Shown here: one piece after another, positions 36,370 through 44,641 of the stretch | Layout: every line of letters begins with the position of its first letter | How positions within the stretch are numbered: the stretch's first letter is position 1 | NCBI RefSeq assembly: GCF_900110245.1 | Contig: NZ_FOCZ01000007.1 | Location: 484,016 to 548,015, forward strand | Direction of reading: 5' to 3' | Source of the DNA: Niastella yeongjuensis | GTDB lineage: Bacteria; Bacteroidota; Bacteroidia; Chitinophagales; Chitinophagaceae | DNA length: 64,000 bases | The notes under the pieces: generated by a model | What the model saw: the letters and a program-made list of their open reading frames with translations, nothing else | Databases searched by the model: none | Told to the model about the DNA's origin: nothing | Program-made: the position numbers and the translations under genes

Positions 36370-38223
36370 ATGAAGCCCATTCGAGCGACCCTATGTTTAT
36401 TGTTACTGTCTGCCCTATCCTATGCGCAGGTGCAGCCTGAATTTGAATTTCAGTTAGGCACCACTGTTACCAAGATCAAATGGATGCAGCAAACCAATAC
36501 CGGCTCGCTGGTAGCCGCAACCGATTTAAGCCTGGCGGGCATTGATCCCAAAACAAAGCAAATTACCTGGGAAATTAAAGAACTTGGTAGTGCTTCTGAA
36601 GACAAATTCGAAAACATTATCGGTACCCCTTACTTCATGATCGAAACCGCCAAATCATTGGGTTTAGGCAAACCGCAAACCAGCATTATTGAAGCTGAGA
36701 CCGGTAAGATCATTTTCAACAGCAATGACGCCGATATGAAGATCTCTGGTAAGAGACCTTTGTACCACCTGGGCGCACTGCTCATTGAAGGTACCCGTAA
36801 CAAACGCAGCTTTATCGCCCTGCTCGATTTCAACACCGGTAAGGAAAGATGGTCGAAAGATGTTGGCGCCGCCAAAACCGGATTAAGTGCGCTGTTAAAT
36901 ACAAGAAGCATCTTTACCGTTCCGCCCATGGTCGATAAAAACAAAAACCTGGTGATCGTTGATAAAAACAATGTGATCTGCTTGAATGGTAACGATGGCA
37001 GTGATGTTTGGAGAAAAGAATTCAAAGAGAAAGTGGAAGACGCCATGCTCACTTACGACAGATCAAAACTGTTTGTAACCTACGAAAACCGCGTTGACCT
37101 GCTGGGTACTGACAATGGTACCAGCGCTTATGGCGAAAAACTGTTAAAGCTGAATGGTAAGTGTAATGGCCTGGCCCCTTACGACAAAAAAAGCTATATC
37201 ATAAAACATTCAGAAGGTGTAAACATCATCGATGCTGAAACCGGCGAGCTGCGCTGGAAAAAAGAAAGCTCACTGGATAACATCAACGATATCCGCCTTA
37301 CAGGATATGGTATTCTGGCTATTAACAATGAAGAAAAAGCCACCAAATTTTACCTGATCAACAATGAAGGTAAAAAAGTATGGAAGTTTGAATTAAGCAG
37401 CCCAGCTGTGATCATTGAGCCTACAGAAAAAGGTATTTTGTATTTTACTGAATCAAGAGCCAACCTGGTGGAATATGAAAAAGGAAAAGAGTTGTGGAAG
37501 AGAGATATCAAGATCCGCAAACGCCCTGCGTTTGGTTTTGATGATGAAAGAAACCGCCTGCTGGTTTATTCAGACGACAAACTGAATGCATTCAGCCTGG
37601 CCGATGGTAATATGACCGTTTTAACAGAAGCCCTGCCTTTAAAGGATTATGATGAGGACAAGGAACTGGCCACTATTGAAGTAAGAAAAAGCGGCTATTT
37701 CATCAACTCATTACAAAATACCTCACTGGTTGACTTCGATGGAAAAGTGATCTTCAATCACAACTATAAAGAAGCCGGTTTAAGCAAAGGCGTACGTGCC
37801 CTGATGAAAGGCGCTGCCGTTGCTGCCACCATCTATTCGGGAGCGAAAACGCTGCAATCTGTACGTATGCGCCCTGCAACCGATAAAGATGGCAATCTGG
37901 TTAACGAAATATATGTGGATGAGAACACTTCTACTTACAGATCGGCTCAGGTTGGCGGTGATGTTGCAAACGGTTTGTTTGCCATGGCCAACAAACGCTG
38001 GACCGCAACCAAAGCAACCAAAGACGCCTTATTCATTTTAACCAAATTTGAAAGCGGCGTGAATGGATTGGTAAAAATTGATAAAGATTCAGGAAAAGAC
38101 CTGGTAAATATCCCATTTGGCGATAAAGACCCTGCATACATTGTGGACGAAGCAGAAAACAAACTGTATGTAGTTATCAAAGACAAATTCATTCAGGGCT
38201 ATGATCTGAATGCAAACAAATAA
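36370..38223 (+). CDS. Exported PQQ-like beta-propeller repeat protein (BamB-like)
   Basis: 617 residues starting at ATG 36370 rather than the TTG at 36340, because the signal peptide begins there (MKPIRATLCLLLLSALSYAQ). The mature part has successive WD/PQQ-type blades such as DPKTKQITWEIKELG, FNTGKERWSKDVG, NGNDGSDVWRKEF, DAETGELRWKKES and KGKELWKRDIKI, each with the GxxxW pattern of quinoprotein propellers. No PQQ or metal ligand set can be assigned. The C-terminal 200 residues hold a hydrophobic helix (LMKGAAVAATIYSGAKTL). Role unknown; surface binding or outer-membrane assembly are possible. Followed by a strong terminator. Confidence 0.8.
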   Translation: MKPIRATLCLLLLSALSYAQVQPEFEFQLGTTVTKIKWMQQTNTGSLVAATDLSLAGIDPKTKQITWEIKELGSASEDKFENIIGTPYFMIETAKSLGLGKPQTSIIEAETGKIIFNSNDADMKISGKRPLYHLGALLIEGTRNKRSFIALLDFNTGKERWSKDVGAAKTGLSALLNTRSIFTVPPMVDKNKNLVIVDKNNVICLNGNDGSDVWRKEFKEKVEDAMLTYDRSKLFVTYENRVDLLGTDNGTSAYGEKLLKLNGKCNGLAPYDKKSYIIKHSEGVNIIDAETGELRWKKESSLDNINDIRLTGYGILAINNEEKATKFYLINNEGKKVWKFELSSPAVIIEPTEKGILYFTESRANLVEYEKGKELWKRDIKIRKRPAFGFDDERNRLLVYSDDKLNAFSLADGNMTVLTEALPLKDYDEDKELATIEVRKSGYFINSLQNTSLVDFDGKVIFNHNYKEAGLSKGVRALMKGAAVAATIYSGAKTLQSVRMRPATDKDGNLVNEIYVDENTSTYRSAQVGGDVANGLFAMANKRWTATKATKDALFILTKFESGVNGLVKIDKDSGKDLVNIPFGDKDPAYIVDEAENKLYVVIKDKFIQGYDLNANK

Positions 38224-38244
38224 TAAGTTTGGGTGAATTTTTTG

Positions 38245-38280
38245 AAAGCTGTTCCGCCAAAGGCGGGCAGCTTTTTTTTT
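38245..38280 (+). terminator. Rho-independent terminator after the beta-propeller gene
   Basis: AAAGCTG/CAGCTTT arms extended by CCGCC/GGCGG around an AAA loop, then a run of nine T. Confidence 0.9.
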
Positions 38281-38420
38281 AACCTGCCTGTCTAGCCAGT
38301 AAAGTACTCCCGGTAAACAGGTATTCATTAAAAAATAACCGATTTACTTTATATTTAAATTAGAAAAGCATTAACTTATAAGCTTAACCCGTAATACATA
38401 CTTAAATCAATTTCCGTTTG

Positions 38421-40316
38421 ATGGATACAAGTATGCCAGTAGTAAACAACCGTTCCTTGGATGTCATTTTAGTAACGATTGAAAAAAAATCAGGTGTAAT
38501 AAATGGCATTTGGCCAAAGGATGCCAGGCTGCATGGCGTGGCTGGCAAGCGGTGTATAGGTAAAAAGATCCAGTCTTTTCTGATGCCCGGCTCAAAGGCT
38601 GTCTTTAAAAACGCCATTTCAAAAAAGAATAAACAGCCGAACGACATCATTCAGCTTGAATTCAGCACAAAAAAATTACCCGAAGCTACCTACGACTGTT
38701 CCATTTGGCAGGCACGCAAACAACCGTTAGTTTTACTGGTGCATAAAAGCGTACAACACGCAGCGGTAAACGCATCGTCGCAGCATAGGGCCTCCCTGCC
38801 GCATATTCCCCAGCCAGACGATCTTATTGAATGGGAGAAAGCCGAAAAGCTGGTGAAAGCTGCCGAAAACAAGTTCAAACGCATTCTCGAAAAAATAACC
38901 ATGCCCATTGCTGTTTATGAAGTACATGAACCCAAACGATTTGTGTTCATCAACTGTAAATTCACGGAATGGTTTGGTTATACGATTGAAGACATTCCCA
39001 ATATTGAACGCTGGCGGGAACAGGCCTACCGCGATGAAGTTTATTTCAGACAAATACAAAAAGGCTGGCAGGCTGAGTTACAAAGGGTATATAATGGCGA
39101 AAAGCCGGAATCACGTCCATTTGAATCACCGGTCTTTTGCAAGGATGGCAGCGTAAAAGAACTGGAGTTTACATTCACTACCGACGAGAACCTGGTTTTT
39201 GTAACTTTTAATGATATTACCGAAAAGAATTGTTTTTTAAGGGCTTTGCATGAAAATGAAAAGAAATTCAGGAACATTTCCGAACAATTGCCAATACCCA
39301 TATGTGTATTCAGTGAAAAAGGCGAAACCCGCTTCCTGAATAATGCCTTTACAGAAACATTCGGTTATACCAGGGACGATATTCCTACCCGGAAAGACTG
39401 GCTCAGCAAGGCCTATCCCGATGAAAATTATCGCAATATGGTACTTGCTGCCCGCGAACTGCTTGCGCAACGCCCCGAACTGAAAGCAAGGACCACTTTG
39501 ATCTGCCAGTTTGAGGTAACCTGCAAGGATGGCTCAAAAAAGCATATAGAATTCTCCGCTTCCTCGGGCGAAAAGAACCTTTATGTGGTAGCCAATGATA
39601 TTACCGGTAAGGTTAAAGCCGAGCAGGAATTGAAAGAATCGCACCGGCAATTACGTGAGCTCTCCTCCTACCTCGAAAACATCCGGGAAGAAGAGCGGAA
39701 ACATATTTCCCGCGAAATACATGATGAGTTGGGCCAGCAGCTGACCCTGTTAAAGATCGATCTGATGCAAATGAGCAAAAAGCTGAAACCCGAAGAACAG
39801 GAGATGATAGAAAAAATGAAACAGGCCGATCAGCTGCTTGCAGAAACGATGCGGTCGGTACGGAAAATAGCCACCCAGCTTAGGCCCAGCATACTCGATA
39901 ACCTGGGACTGGTTAGCGCGCTGGAATGGCAAAGCCGTGAGTTTGAAAAGAACTTTGGTATCCGCTGCGTTTTTGAAAGCCTGTTGTTCGAACCGCAGTT
40001 CAGTACCAAGCAATCCAATGCTTTGTTCCGCATATACCAGGAAGCGCTCACCAATATTGCGCGACACGCCTGCGCCACCCGGGTAGACGCCGTGCTTTCA
40101 CAGGAAGCGAACAGGATTGTGCTGGAAATTCGCGACAATGGAAGAGGGTTTAACAACGATATGACCAGTAAAAAAACACTGGGTCTGAAGGGCATGGAGG
40201 AAAGGGCACTGATGATAGATGGTGACTTTCGCATCGAAAGCAAACCCGGAGAAGGGACCTATATTCAAATATCCATCCCGATACTAATCACAAACCAGGA
40301 AATCAGTCAACAGTGA
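38421..40316 (+). CDS. PAS-domain sensor histidine kinase, NarL/DegS type (HisKA_3)
   Basis: 631 residues from ATG 38421 (a TTG lies just before it). No membrane helices, so cytosolic. There are two PAS-type sensors in the middle: ITMPIAVYEVHEPKRFVFINCKFTEWFGYTIEDIP and LPIPICVFSEKGETRFLNNAFTETFGYTRDDIP, each followed by a PAC-like strand region. The HisKA_3 domain has His434 in HISREIHDELGQQLTLL, followed by a HATPase with EALTNIARHA, IRDNGRGF and GLKGMEERA. Its stop overlaps the GTG start of the LuxR-type regulator gene, which makes the two coupled. Confidence 0.9.
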   Translation: MDTSMPVVNNRSLDVILVTIEKKSGVINGIWPKDARLHGVAGKRCIGKKIQSFLMPGSKAVFKNAISKKNKQPNDIIQLEFSTKKLPEATYDCSIWQARKQPLVLLVHKSVQHAAVNASSQHRASLPHIPQPDDLIEWEKAEKLVKAAENKFKRILEKITMPIAVYEVHEPKRFVFINCKFTEWFGYTIEDIPNIERWREQAYRDEVYFRQIQKGWQAELQRVYNGEKPESRPFESPVFCKDGSVKELEFTFTTDENLVFVTFNDITEKNCFLRALHENEKKFRNISEQLPIPICVFSEKGETRFLNNAFTETFGYTRDDIPTRKDWLSKAYPDENYRNMVLAARELLAQRPELKARTTLICQFEVTCKDGSKKHIEFSASSGEKNLYVVANDITGKVKAEQELKESHRQLRELSSYLENIREEERKHISREIHDELGQQLTLLKIDLMQMSKKLKPEEQEMIEKMKQADQLLAETMRSVRKIATQLRPSILDNLGLVSALEWQSREFEKNFGIRCVFESLLFEPQFSTKQSNALFRIYQEALTNIARHACATRVDAVLSQEANRIVLEIRDNGRGFNNDMTSKKTLGLKGMEERALMIDGDFRIESKPGEGTYIQISIPILITNQEISQQ

Positions 40317-40942
40317 CAAAATTTTTAATAGCCGATGACCATAGCCTTATCCGCAAAGGCCTGAACACCTTATTACGGGAAGAATATCCCGGCGCCGAAG
40401 TGCGGGAAGTAACCGATTCGTCTGCCCTGCTACAGGAGGCGGTTGTGGGAAAATGGGACCTGATCATTTCAGATATTTCCATGCCCGGCCGCAACATCCT
40501 GGAAACCCTGAAGCAGTTGAAAAAAGTGTTGCCTCATACGCCGGTATTGATCCTGAGCGTGCATCCCGAAGACCAGTATGTGGTTCGGGCCCTGAAGGCC
40601 GGTGCTTCCGGTTATCTGAATAAAGAAAGCGCCCCCGAAGAACTGCTGAAAGCCGTGCGGCAATTGCTGCAGGGTAAAAAATATGTAAGTGCCGAAGGGG
40701 CCGAAAAGCTGGCAGCCTCCTTTGGCGACGACCCCAACCAGTTGCCGCATGAAAAATTATCGGAACGCGAATTCGATGTGCTGAAACGGCTGGCCTCAGG
40801 CAAAACAGTTTCCGAAATTGCCACCACCCTTTCTTTAAGCGTCAACACGATCAGCACCTACCGGTCTCGCATACTTGATAAAATGAACATGGCCAACAAT
40901 GCAGAATTAACTTTATACGCGGTAGAAAATAAGTTAATATAG
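40313..40942 (+). CDS. LuxR/NarL-family response regulator
   Basis: 209 residues starting at GTG 40313, four bases within the kinase gene (GTGA overlap). Receiver domain with Asp54 in IISDISMPG and Lys in SGYLNKE; C-terminal HTH of the GerE type (LSEREFDVLKRLASGKTVSEIATTLSLSVNTISTYRSRI). Cognate to the upstream PAS kinase by coupling. A dyad (TTGTAGT-N7-ACTACAA at 41118-41138) in front of the next two-component genes is a candidate binding site, unproven. Confidence 0.92.
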   Translation: MTKFLIADDHSLIRKGLNTLLREEYPGAEVREVTDSSALLQEAVVGKWDLIISDISMPGRNILETLKQLKKVLPHTPVLILSVHPEDQYVVRALKAGASGYLNKESAPEELLKAVRQLLQGKKYVSAEGAEKLAASFGDDPNQLPHEKLSEREFDVLKRLASGKTVSEIATTLSLSVNTISTYRSRILDKMNMANNAELTLYAVENKLI

Positions 40943-40949
40943 TTTAAAG

Positions 40950-41095
40950 TTCAAAGTTTAAAGTTCTTAGTTCTGGGTTCTTAGGTTCATGAGTTATTAG
41001 TTTACAGCCAGTTCGCGAGCAACTAATATTAAAGAACCCAAGAACTCAAGAACCCAAGAACTCAAGAACCCAAGAACTCAAGAACCCAAGAACTT
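40950..41095. repeat. Palindromic tandem-repeat element, AAGAACCC type
   Basis: Right arm 41032-41095 consists of about four copies of a 16-base unit (AAGAACCCAAGAACTC), itself two degenerate octamers. The left arm (about 40953-40987, AAGTTCTTAGTTCTGGGTTC onward) is its imperfect reverse complement. An inner stem ATTAGTT (40996-41002) / AACTAAT (41021-41027) encloses a core with TTCGCGAGC. It lies between two two-component gene pairs. Confidence 0.8.
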
Positions 41096-41117
41096 AATAA
41101 CCCATAAACTTCCCTCC

Positions 41118-41138
41118 TTGTAGTACAAACCACTACAA
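41118..41138. promoter_or_regulatory. Candidate operator dyad upstream of orphan receiver gene
   Basis: Perfect 7-bp inverted repeat TTGTAGT-N7-ACTACAA, about 65 bp upstream of a TAGCTTTG -7-like element (41204-41211) and 100 bp upstream of the receiver gene start. Symmetric spacing suits a dimeric regulator such as the neighbouring LuxR-type protein. Confidence 0.4.
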
Positions 41139-41238
41139 ATAGTAATTGTCATCCTTACACAAAAACAACAATTGACCCTATTTACTGGGAACCTGTTTCG
41201 TTGTAGCTTTGCAATCCAAACAAACAAACAGGCAATGA

Positions 41239-41628
41239 ATGAGCAATTCTCTCTGTATCCTCTTAATTGACGATTCGGCCTTATTCATTCATCGTATCAA
41301 ACAACTGCTTTTAGAACGCTACCATGAGGTCTCCATAGCGGTAGCCGGCTGCTATGAAGATGGCATAACGATGTTCGCCCGAAAAACACCACACGTTGTT
41401 TTCCTTGATATTAACCTGCCAGACAGGAATGGGATCGATTTGCTGATCAAGATCAGGGGACTCAACAAGCAGGTAAAGATTGCCATGCTTACCAATAACG
41501 ACCCTGGGGAATATTTCGAAACATGCATGCGCCTTGGAGCTGATTATTATGTAGAGAAGTCTATGGGGTACGACTCCATTACAGGCATAACTGATGAGGC
41601 CCTGGAAAGCCTTGTAAAACAAAAGTAA
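41239..41628 (+). CDS. Single-domain response regulator (receiver only)
   Basis: 129 residues covering just a receiver domain: acidic residues DDS at the N-terminus, Asp57 in VVFLDINLPDRNG, Thr in AMLTNND and Lys in YYVEKS. No DNA-binding output. TAGCTTTG at 41204-41211 may be the -7 element. It precedes a histidine kinase gene by eight bases on the same strand, so it may be the kinase's partner, acting as a phosphate shuttle or sink, or affecting the nearby LuxR-type regulator. Confidence 0.88.
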   Translation: MSNSLCILLIDDSALFIHRIKQLLLERYHEVSIAVAGCYEDGITMFARKTPHVVFLDINLPDRNGIDLLIKIRGLNKQVKIAMLTNNDPGEYFETCMRLGADYYVEKSMGYDSITGITDEALESLVKQK

Positions 41629-41636
41629 AACTAGCT

Positions 41637-42683
41637 ATGAACCTGAGTGACGGATCGTCACCGAACACTCCGCCTGCAGGCGGAACGGAATCGGTGTATT
41701 ATGCAATCATTGAACAAAATGGCCGGATCCTTTCTATGAATGCGGCCATGAACACTGAGTTTGGACCCGGAACCCCGAAGCAACTGGATCAATTTCAATC
41801 CCTGCTTTCAGAAACCGACCGGGAAATATTCGATACCCTGCTGGCAAACTATGACGCTTCTTTACACACCCTACCCATTAATCTGTATACCTATGCCGGC
41901 CCTAACCGTACACAGACTTTTAAATGGTCATTTTTCCATCTGGTTTCCGGGAAAGATGCGAATGGCTATATACTTTGCGCGGGTCACATGAGCGAAAAGG
42001 CGTTGCAGGCTGAGAGCGTGATGCCCATACAACAAAACGCAACCACGCCAATACATCAACAAAACGCCGTCTCCGGTATGTTGTTTAAGATGCTGGAGCA
42101 TGAGCGGTTGGTTATAGGACAAGAGCTACATGATAATGTGAACCAACTGCTATGTTCTGCCAAATTACACCTGGACCTTGTTCAGGTGTATAAGGCAGAC
42201 AATCAAAAAGCAAAGGATGTAACGATTCAATTATTGAAAGAAGCAATAGAAGAGATCAGGAAACTATCGCGTGGAATGGTATTGCAAAAACTACAAAAAG
42301 ATACCCTGCTCGAAAGTGTAAAAGCTTTCATTGAAGACATCAAAACAATCCACAAAATCAATATCCTATTTGGGATCCATCACTTTAATGAAGACATGAT
42401 CTCCGATTACAAGAAGATCAATATCTATCGTATCCTACAGGAGCAATTCAGAAACATAATAGAGCACAGCAGAGCTAAGACGGTGGTTATGACACTCGAA
42501 ACCGATGACCGGCATGTAGAGTTGATCATTGACGATGATGGCATTGGTTTCGAACCTGACCACCAGGTAGATGGAATTGGATTAATTAACATCAGAGAGC
42601 GCGCCCGCACCCTGCACGGACAATGCGAGATCATTACCTCGCCGGGAAAGGGTTGCCGGTTACACATTAGCATTCCTATATGA
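41637..42683 (+). CDS. Cytosolic sensor histidine kinase (HisKA_3 type)
   Basis: 348 residues without membrane helices. A PAS-like sensor occupies residues 15-115 (YYAIIEQNGRILSMNAAMNTEFG...TFKWSFFHLVSG). The dimerisation domain has His165 in IGQELHDNVNQLLCSAKLH, and a HATPase domain follows with ILQEQFRNIIEHS, IIDDDGIGF, GIGLINIRERA and PGKGCRLHISI. It lies directly after a receiver-only protein and two genes after a LuxR-type pair, so cross-talk within the cluster is plausible. The gene ends before a perfect hairpin terminator. Confidence 0.9.
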   Translation: MNLSDGSSPNTPPAGGTESVYYAIIEQNGRILSMNAAMNTEFGPGTPKQLDQFQSLLSETDREIFDTLLANYDASLHTLPINLYTYAGPNRTQTFKWSFFHLVSGKDANGYILCAGHMSEKALQAESVMPIQQNATTPIHQQNAVSGMLFKMLEHERLVIGQELHDNVNQLLCSAKLHLDLVQVYKADNQKAKDVTIQLLKEAIEEIRKLSRGMVLQKLQKDTLLESVKAFIEDIKTIHKINILFGIHHFNEDMISDYKKINIYRILQEQFRNIIEHSRAKTVVMTLETDDRHVELIIDDDGIGFEPDHQVDGIGLINIRERARTLHGQCEIITSPGKGCRLHISIPI

Positions 42684-42733
42684 AAACCAATACATGTACA
42701 TGCTGCTCAAAATAACTCAGTATTGTACCTTTT

Positions 42734-42772
42734 CAAAAGCTTCTGATTCCTGTTCAGAAGCTTTTGTTTTTT
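42734..42772 (+). terminator. Strong terminator after the histidine kinase gene
   Basis: Perfect 13-bp stem CAAAAGCTTCTGA / TCAGAAGCTTTTG, 7-base loop, then six T. Its right arm overlaps the 3' end of the convergent DUF2652 gene. Confidence 0.92.
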
Positions 42773-43818
42773 AACAGCGTTGCAAGGTTGACCATCGACC
42801 GCTCATAACTTCCTTTCAATTTATTCCTGCCAGCCAGCACAGACAGGAGCTGTGTAATAAAATTCCTTTTCCGGTATAGGTCCAGCGTAAGCCGGCTGGT
42901 GGTATCGTTGATCTTCTCCAGCGTAAAATAAGTGGTGTCACCATTCTTTTCATCCGTTTCACTGAAGCGGATCTTGTCGGGCTGATAATAATAACTACTG
43001 CTGTAAACATACCTATCCCCTTTTTCTGTATATACCCGGCAACGCATGCCAATGCGGGGCAGGTGGTGATCGATGTCTTCTACCTTAACTATCCCCTCCT
43101 GCCAGCTGCTGCGAAATGAAAAGTCACCGGTAGCATGAAACAGGGTAATGATGTCTGTGTTATATTCTTTCGACAGGGACAGTATTTTAACTTTATCAGT
43201 GAATACCACCGGTTCAAGTGGTTCTGCCGGTAGCCGCTCCTTCAATTCACTTAACAAAGTATAATGATAGGGAATAACTCCGGTTTCGGTTTCCTTATTA
43301 CTGATCTCCCAGTGCATCCATTGGGTAATGTCTTCCGGTTCTTTACCGGCAACCAGGTTATTGGTCACCAGCCAGTATTCATGTTGGCTAATGTCGTTCT
43401 TCAACAACTGATGTGCAACGATCACATCTTTCCCGATCAGCTTATTGAACTGTTGTACCTGATAACCGGTAAATTCACCATAATGCGTGATCACTTTTAA
43501 GGTGAGTTCAACAGCTGCAGTACAGGCTGCACACTGGCAATACTTTCTGCGATCATACGCAATTAAACAGCGGTGGAATGCGCAAAACATGTCTTCCACC
43601 TGTTTGTATAATTCAGGCAAAGCAGGTGCTTCACCAAATTTGTAAAATAAAATAGCATCGCCTTCAATTTCGGAGATCTGTAAACCAAGCCGGTTAGATT
43701 TGATCAACACCTCCAGCAATTCCTGGATGATGTAACGGCTATGTTCAATTTCCGTTTCGGAAACAAAACGGGTAAAACCACTGATATCAGGTATAAAAAG
43801 AAGCCCCCTGTTATCCAT
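42754..43818 (-). CDS. DUF2652 protein: class III cyclase-like domain plus SRPBCC-like domain
   Basis: 354 residues. The N-terminal part has class III nucleotide-cyclase-like metal motifs (FIPDISGFTRFV with Asp11, and EIEGDAILFYKF with Asp54), the hallmark of DUF2652, then a Cys cluster CQCAAC near residue 96. The C-terminal 150 residues read like an SRPBCC/polyketide-cyclase fold (TGDFSFRSSWQEGIVKVEDIDHHLPRIGMRCRVYTEKG). Whether it makes a cyclic nucleotide is unknown; residues for base recognition cannot be assigned. Last residues overlap the neighbouring terminator. Confidence 0.75.
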   Translation of the reverse strand: MDNRGLLFIPDISGFTRFVSETEIEHSRYIIQELLEVLIKSNRLGLQISEIEGDAILFYKFGEAPALPELYKQVEDMFCAFHRCLIAYDRRKYCQCAACTAAVELTLKVITHYGEFTGYQVQQFNKLIGKDVIVAHQLLKNDISQHEYWLVTNNLVAGKEPEDITQWMHWEISNKETETGVIPYHYTLLSELKERLPAEPLEPVVFTDKVKILSLSKEYNTDIITLFHATGDFSFRSSWQEGIVKVEDIDHHLPRIGMRCRVYTEKGDRYVYSSSYYYQPDKIRFSETDEKNGDTTYFTLEKINDTTSRLTLDLYRKRNFITQLLSVLAGRNKLKGSYERSMVNLATLLKNKSF

Positions 43819-43874
43819 TTTTTATTTAAAGTTAACTAATTAGGGGCAGATTGAGCTACTTGTGGTATTGGGGA

Positions 43875-43943
43875 TGTAAGAGGTAAGAAGTATGAGGTAT
43901 GAAATTTCCGGTTCTTCCTACCTCCCACTTCCTACTTCTGCAT
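43875..43943. repeat. Imperfect palindrome of AGGTATGA/TCCTACC-type repeats
   Basis: The left arm ATGTAAGAGGTAAGAAGTAT (43874 on) and the right arm ending CACTTCCTACTTCTGCAT (43926-43943) are imperfect reverse complements, together about 70 bp. It lacks the TCGCG core of the other three elements. It lies between two minus-strand genes. Confidence 0.55.
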
Positions 43944-43971
43944 TTTATAAAGCCGAATAAGCTATTTAGTA

Positions 43972-44382
43972 CTAACTTTCTTTGGGCTCCTTTTTTTCAA
44001 CTGCTTTCCCATCGCGTGTATTCTTCTGCACGGCAATAGCGCCAAACAAAGCCAGTAAAAAGGAAAAACCATAATACCCTTTTTCACTGGGCAGAATAGT
44101 GGCATTCCATAATCCTACTGTTAATAACACAATAGCCAGAATGGTACAGAACCAGCTTAAGCCATAATAGATGTCTGTAACGGGAATTCCTTCCAGTCTG
44201 TCGCGAACGCTTTTTTGAACAGAAACAACTGCAAAAAGACCGAACATTAAAACCGTAAAATAATATCCCTTTTCATTCAGTTGCATTTCAGCGCGCCACA
44301 AGCCTATTAAAAATCCAAGCATACCGGCGCCAAGGGCAATCCACGACGCCGCAATAAAGGCGTTTGAGGGTTTTTGGTTCAT
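43972..44382 (-). CDS. yiaA: YiaA/YiaB-family inner-membrane protein
   Basis: 136 residues with two copies of the YiaAB two-helix unit: [21 protein letters not shown] then [26 protein letters not shown], and [21 protein letters not shown] then [26 protein letters not shown]. Four membrane helices in all. The repeated EKGYY-F-(Q)K-(V/N)RD pattern is the family signature. Physiological role unknown. Confidence 0.88.
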   Translation of the reverse strand: MNQKPSNAFIAASWIALGAGMLGFLIGLWRAEMQLNEKGYYFTVLMFGLFAVVSVQKSVRDRLEGIPVTDIYYGLSWFCTILAIVLLTVGLWNATILPSEKGYYGFSFLLALFGAIAVQKNTRDGKAVEKKEPKES

Positions 44383-44641
44383 GGGTTGTTTTTTAAGGTT
44401 AATTCAAAAACCGGAAAAAGTAAAAATAACAAAATAAAATTAGGATCAAAACCTATAAAATATTCATAAAAAGCGGGATCCGGGTTAAAATACCAACATA
44501 CATGAATGCATAAATGGTTATACCACATAATATTTCTATCTTTAGTTAACAACGCCTGTTCGGTTTTCTCCCTTTGATACACGCCATCCGTACACTGCAC
44601 ACGGAATCAGCATTTAAAAAGCCATTCAAACCGGTACTAAC

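Noticed and set aside
41032..41095. Tandem repeats as a possible CRISPR array
   Set aside because: Units are contiguous with no spacers and no cas genes are present.
44379..44600. 73-residue open frame upstream of YiaA
   Set aside because: No motif and AT-rich leader; overlaps the promoter region of the neighbouring genes.
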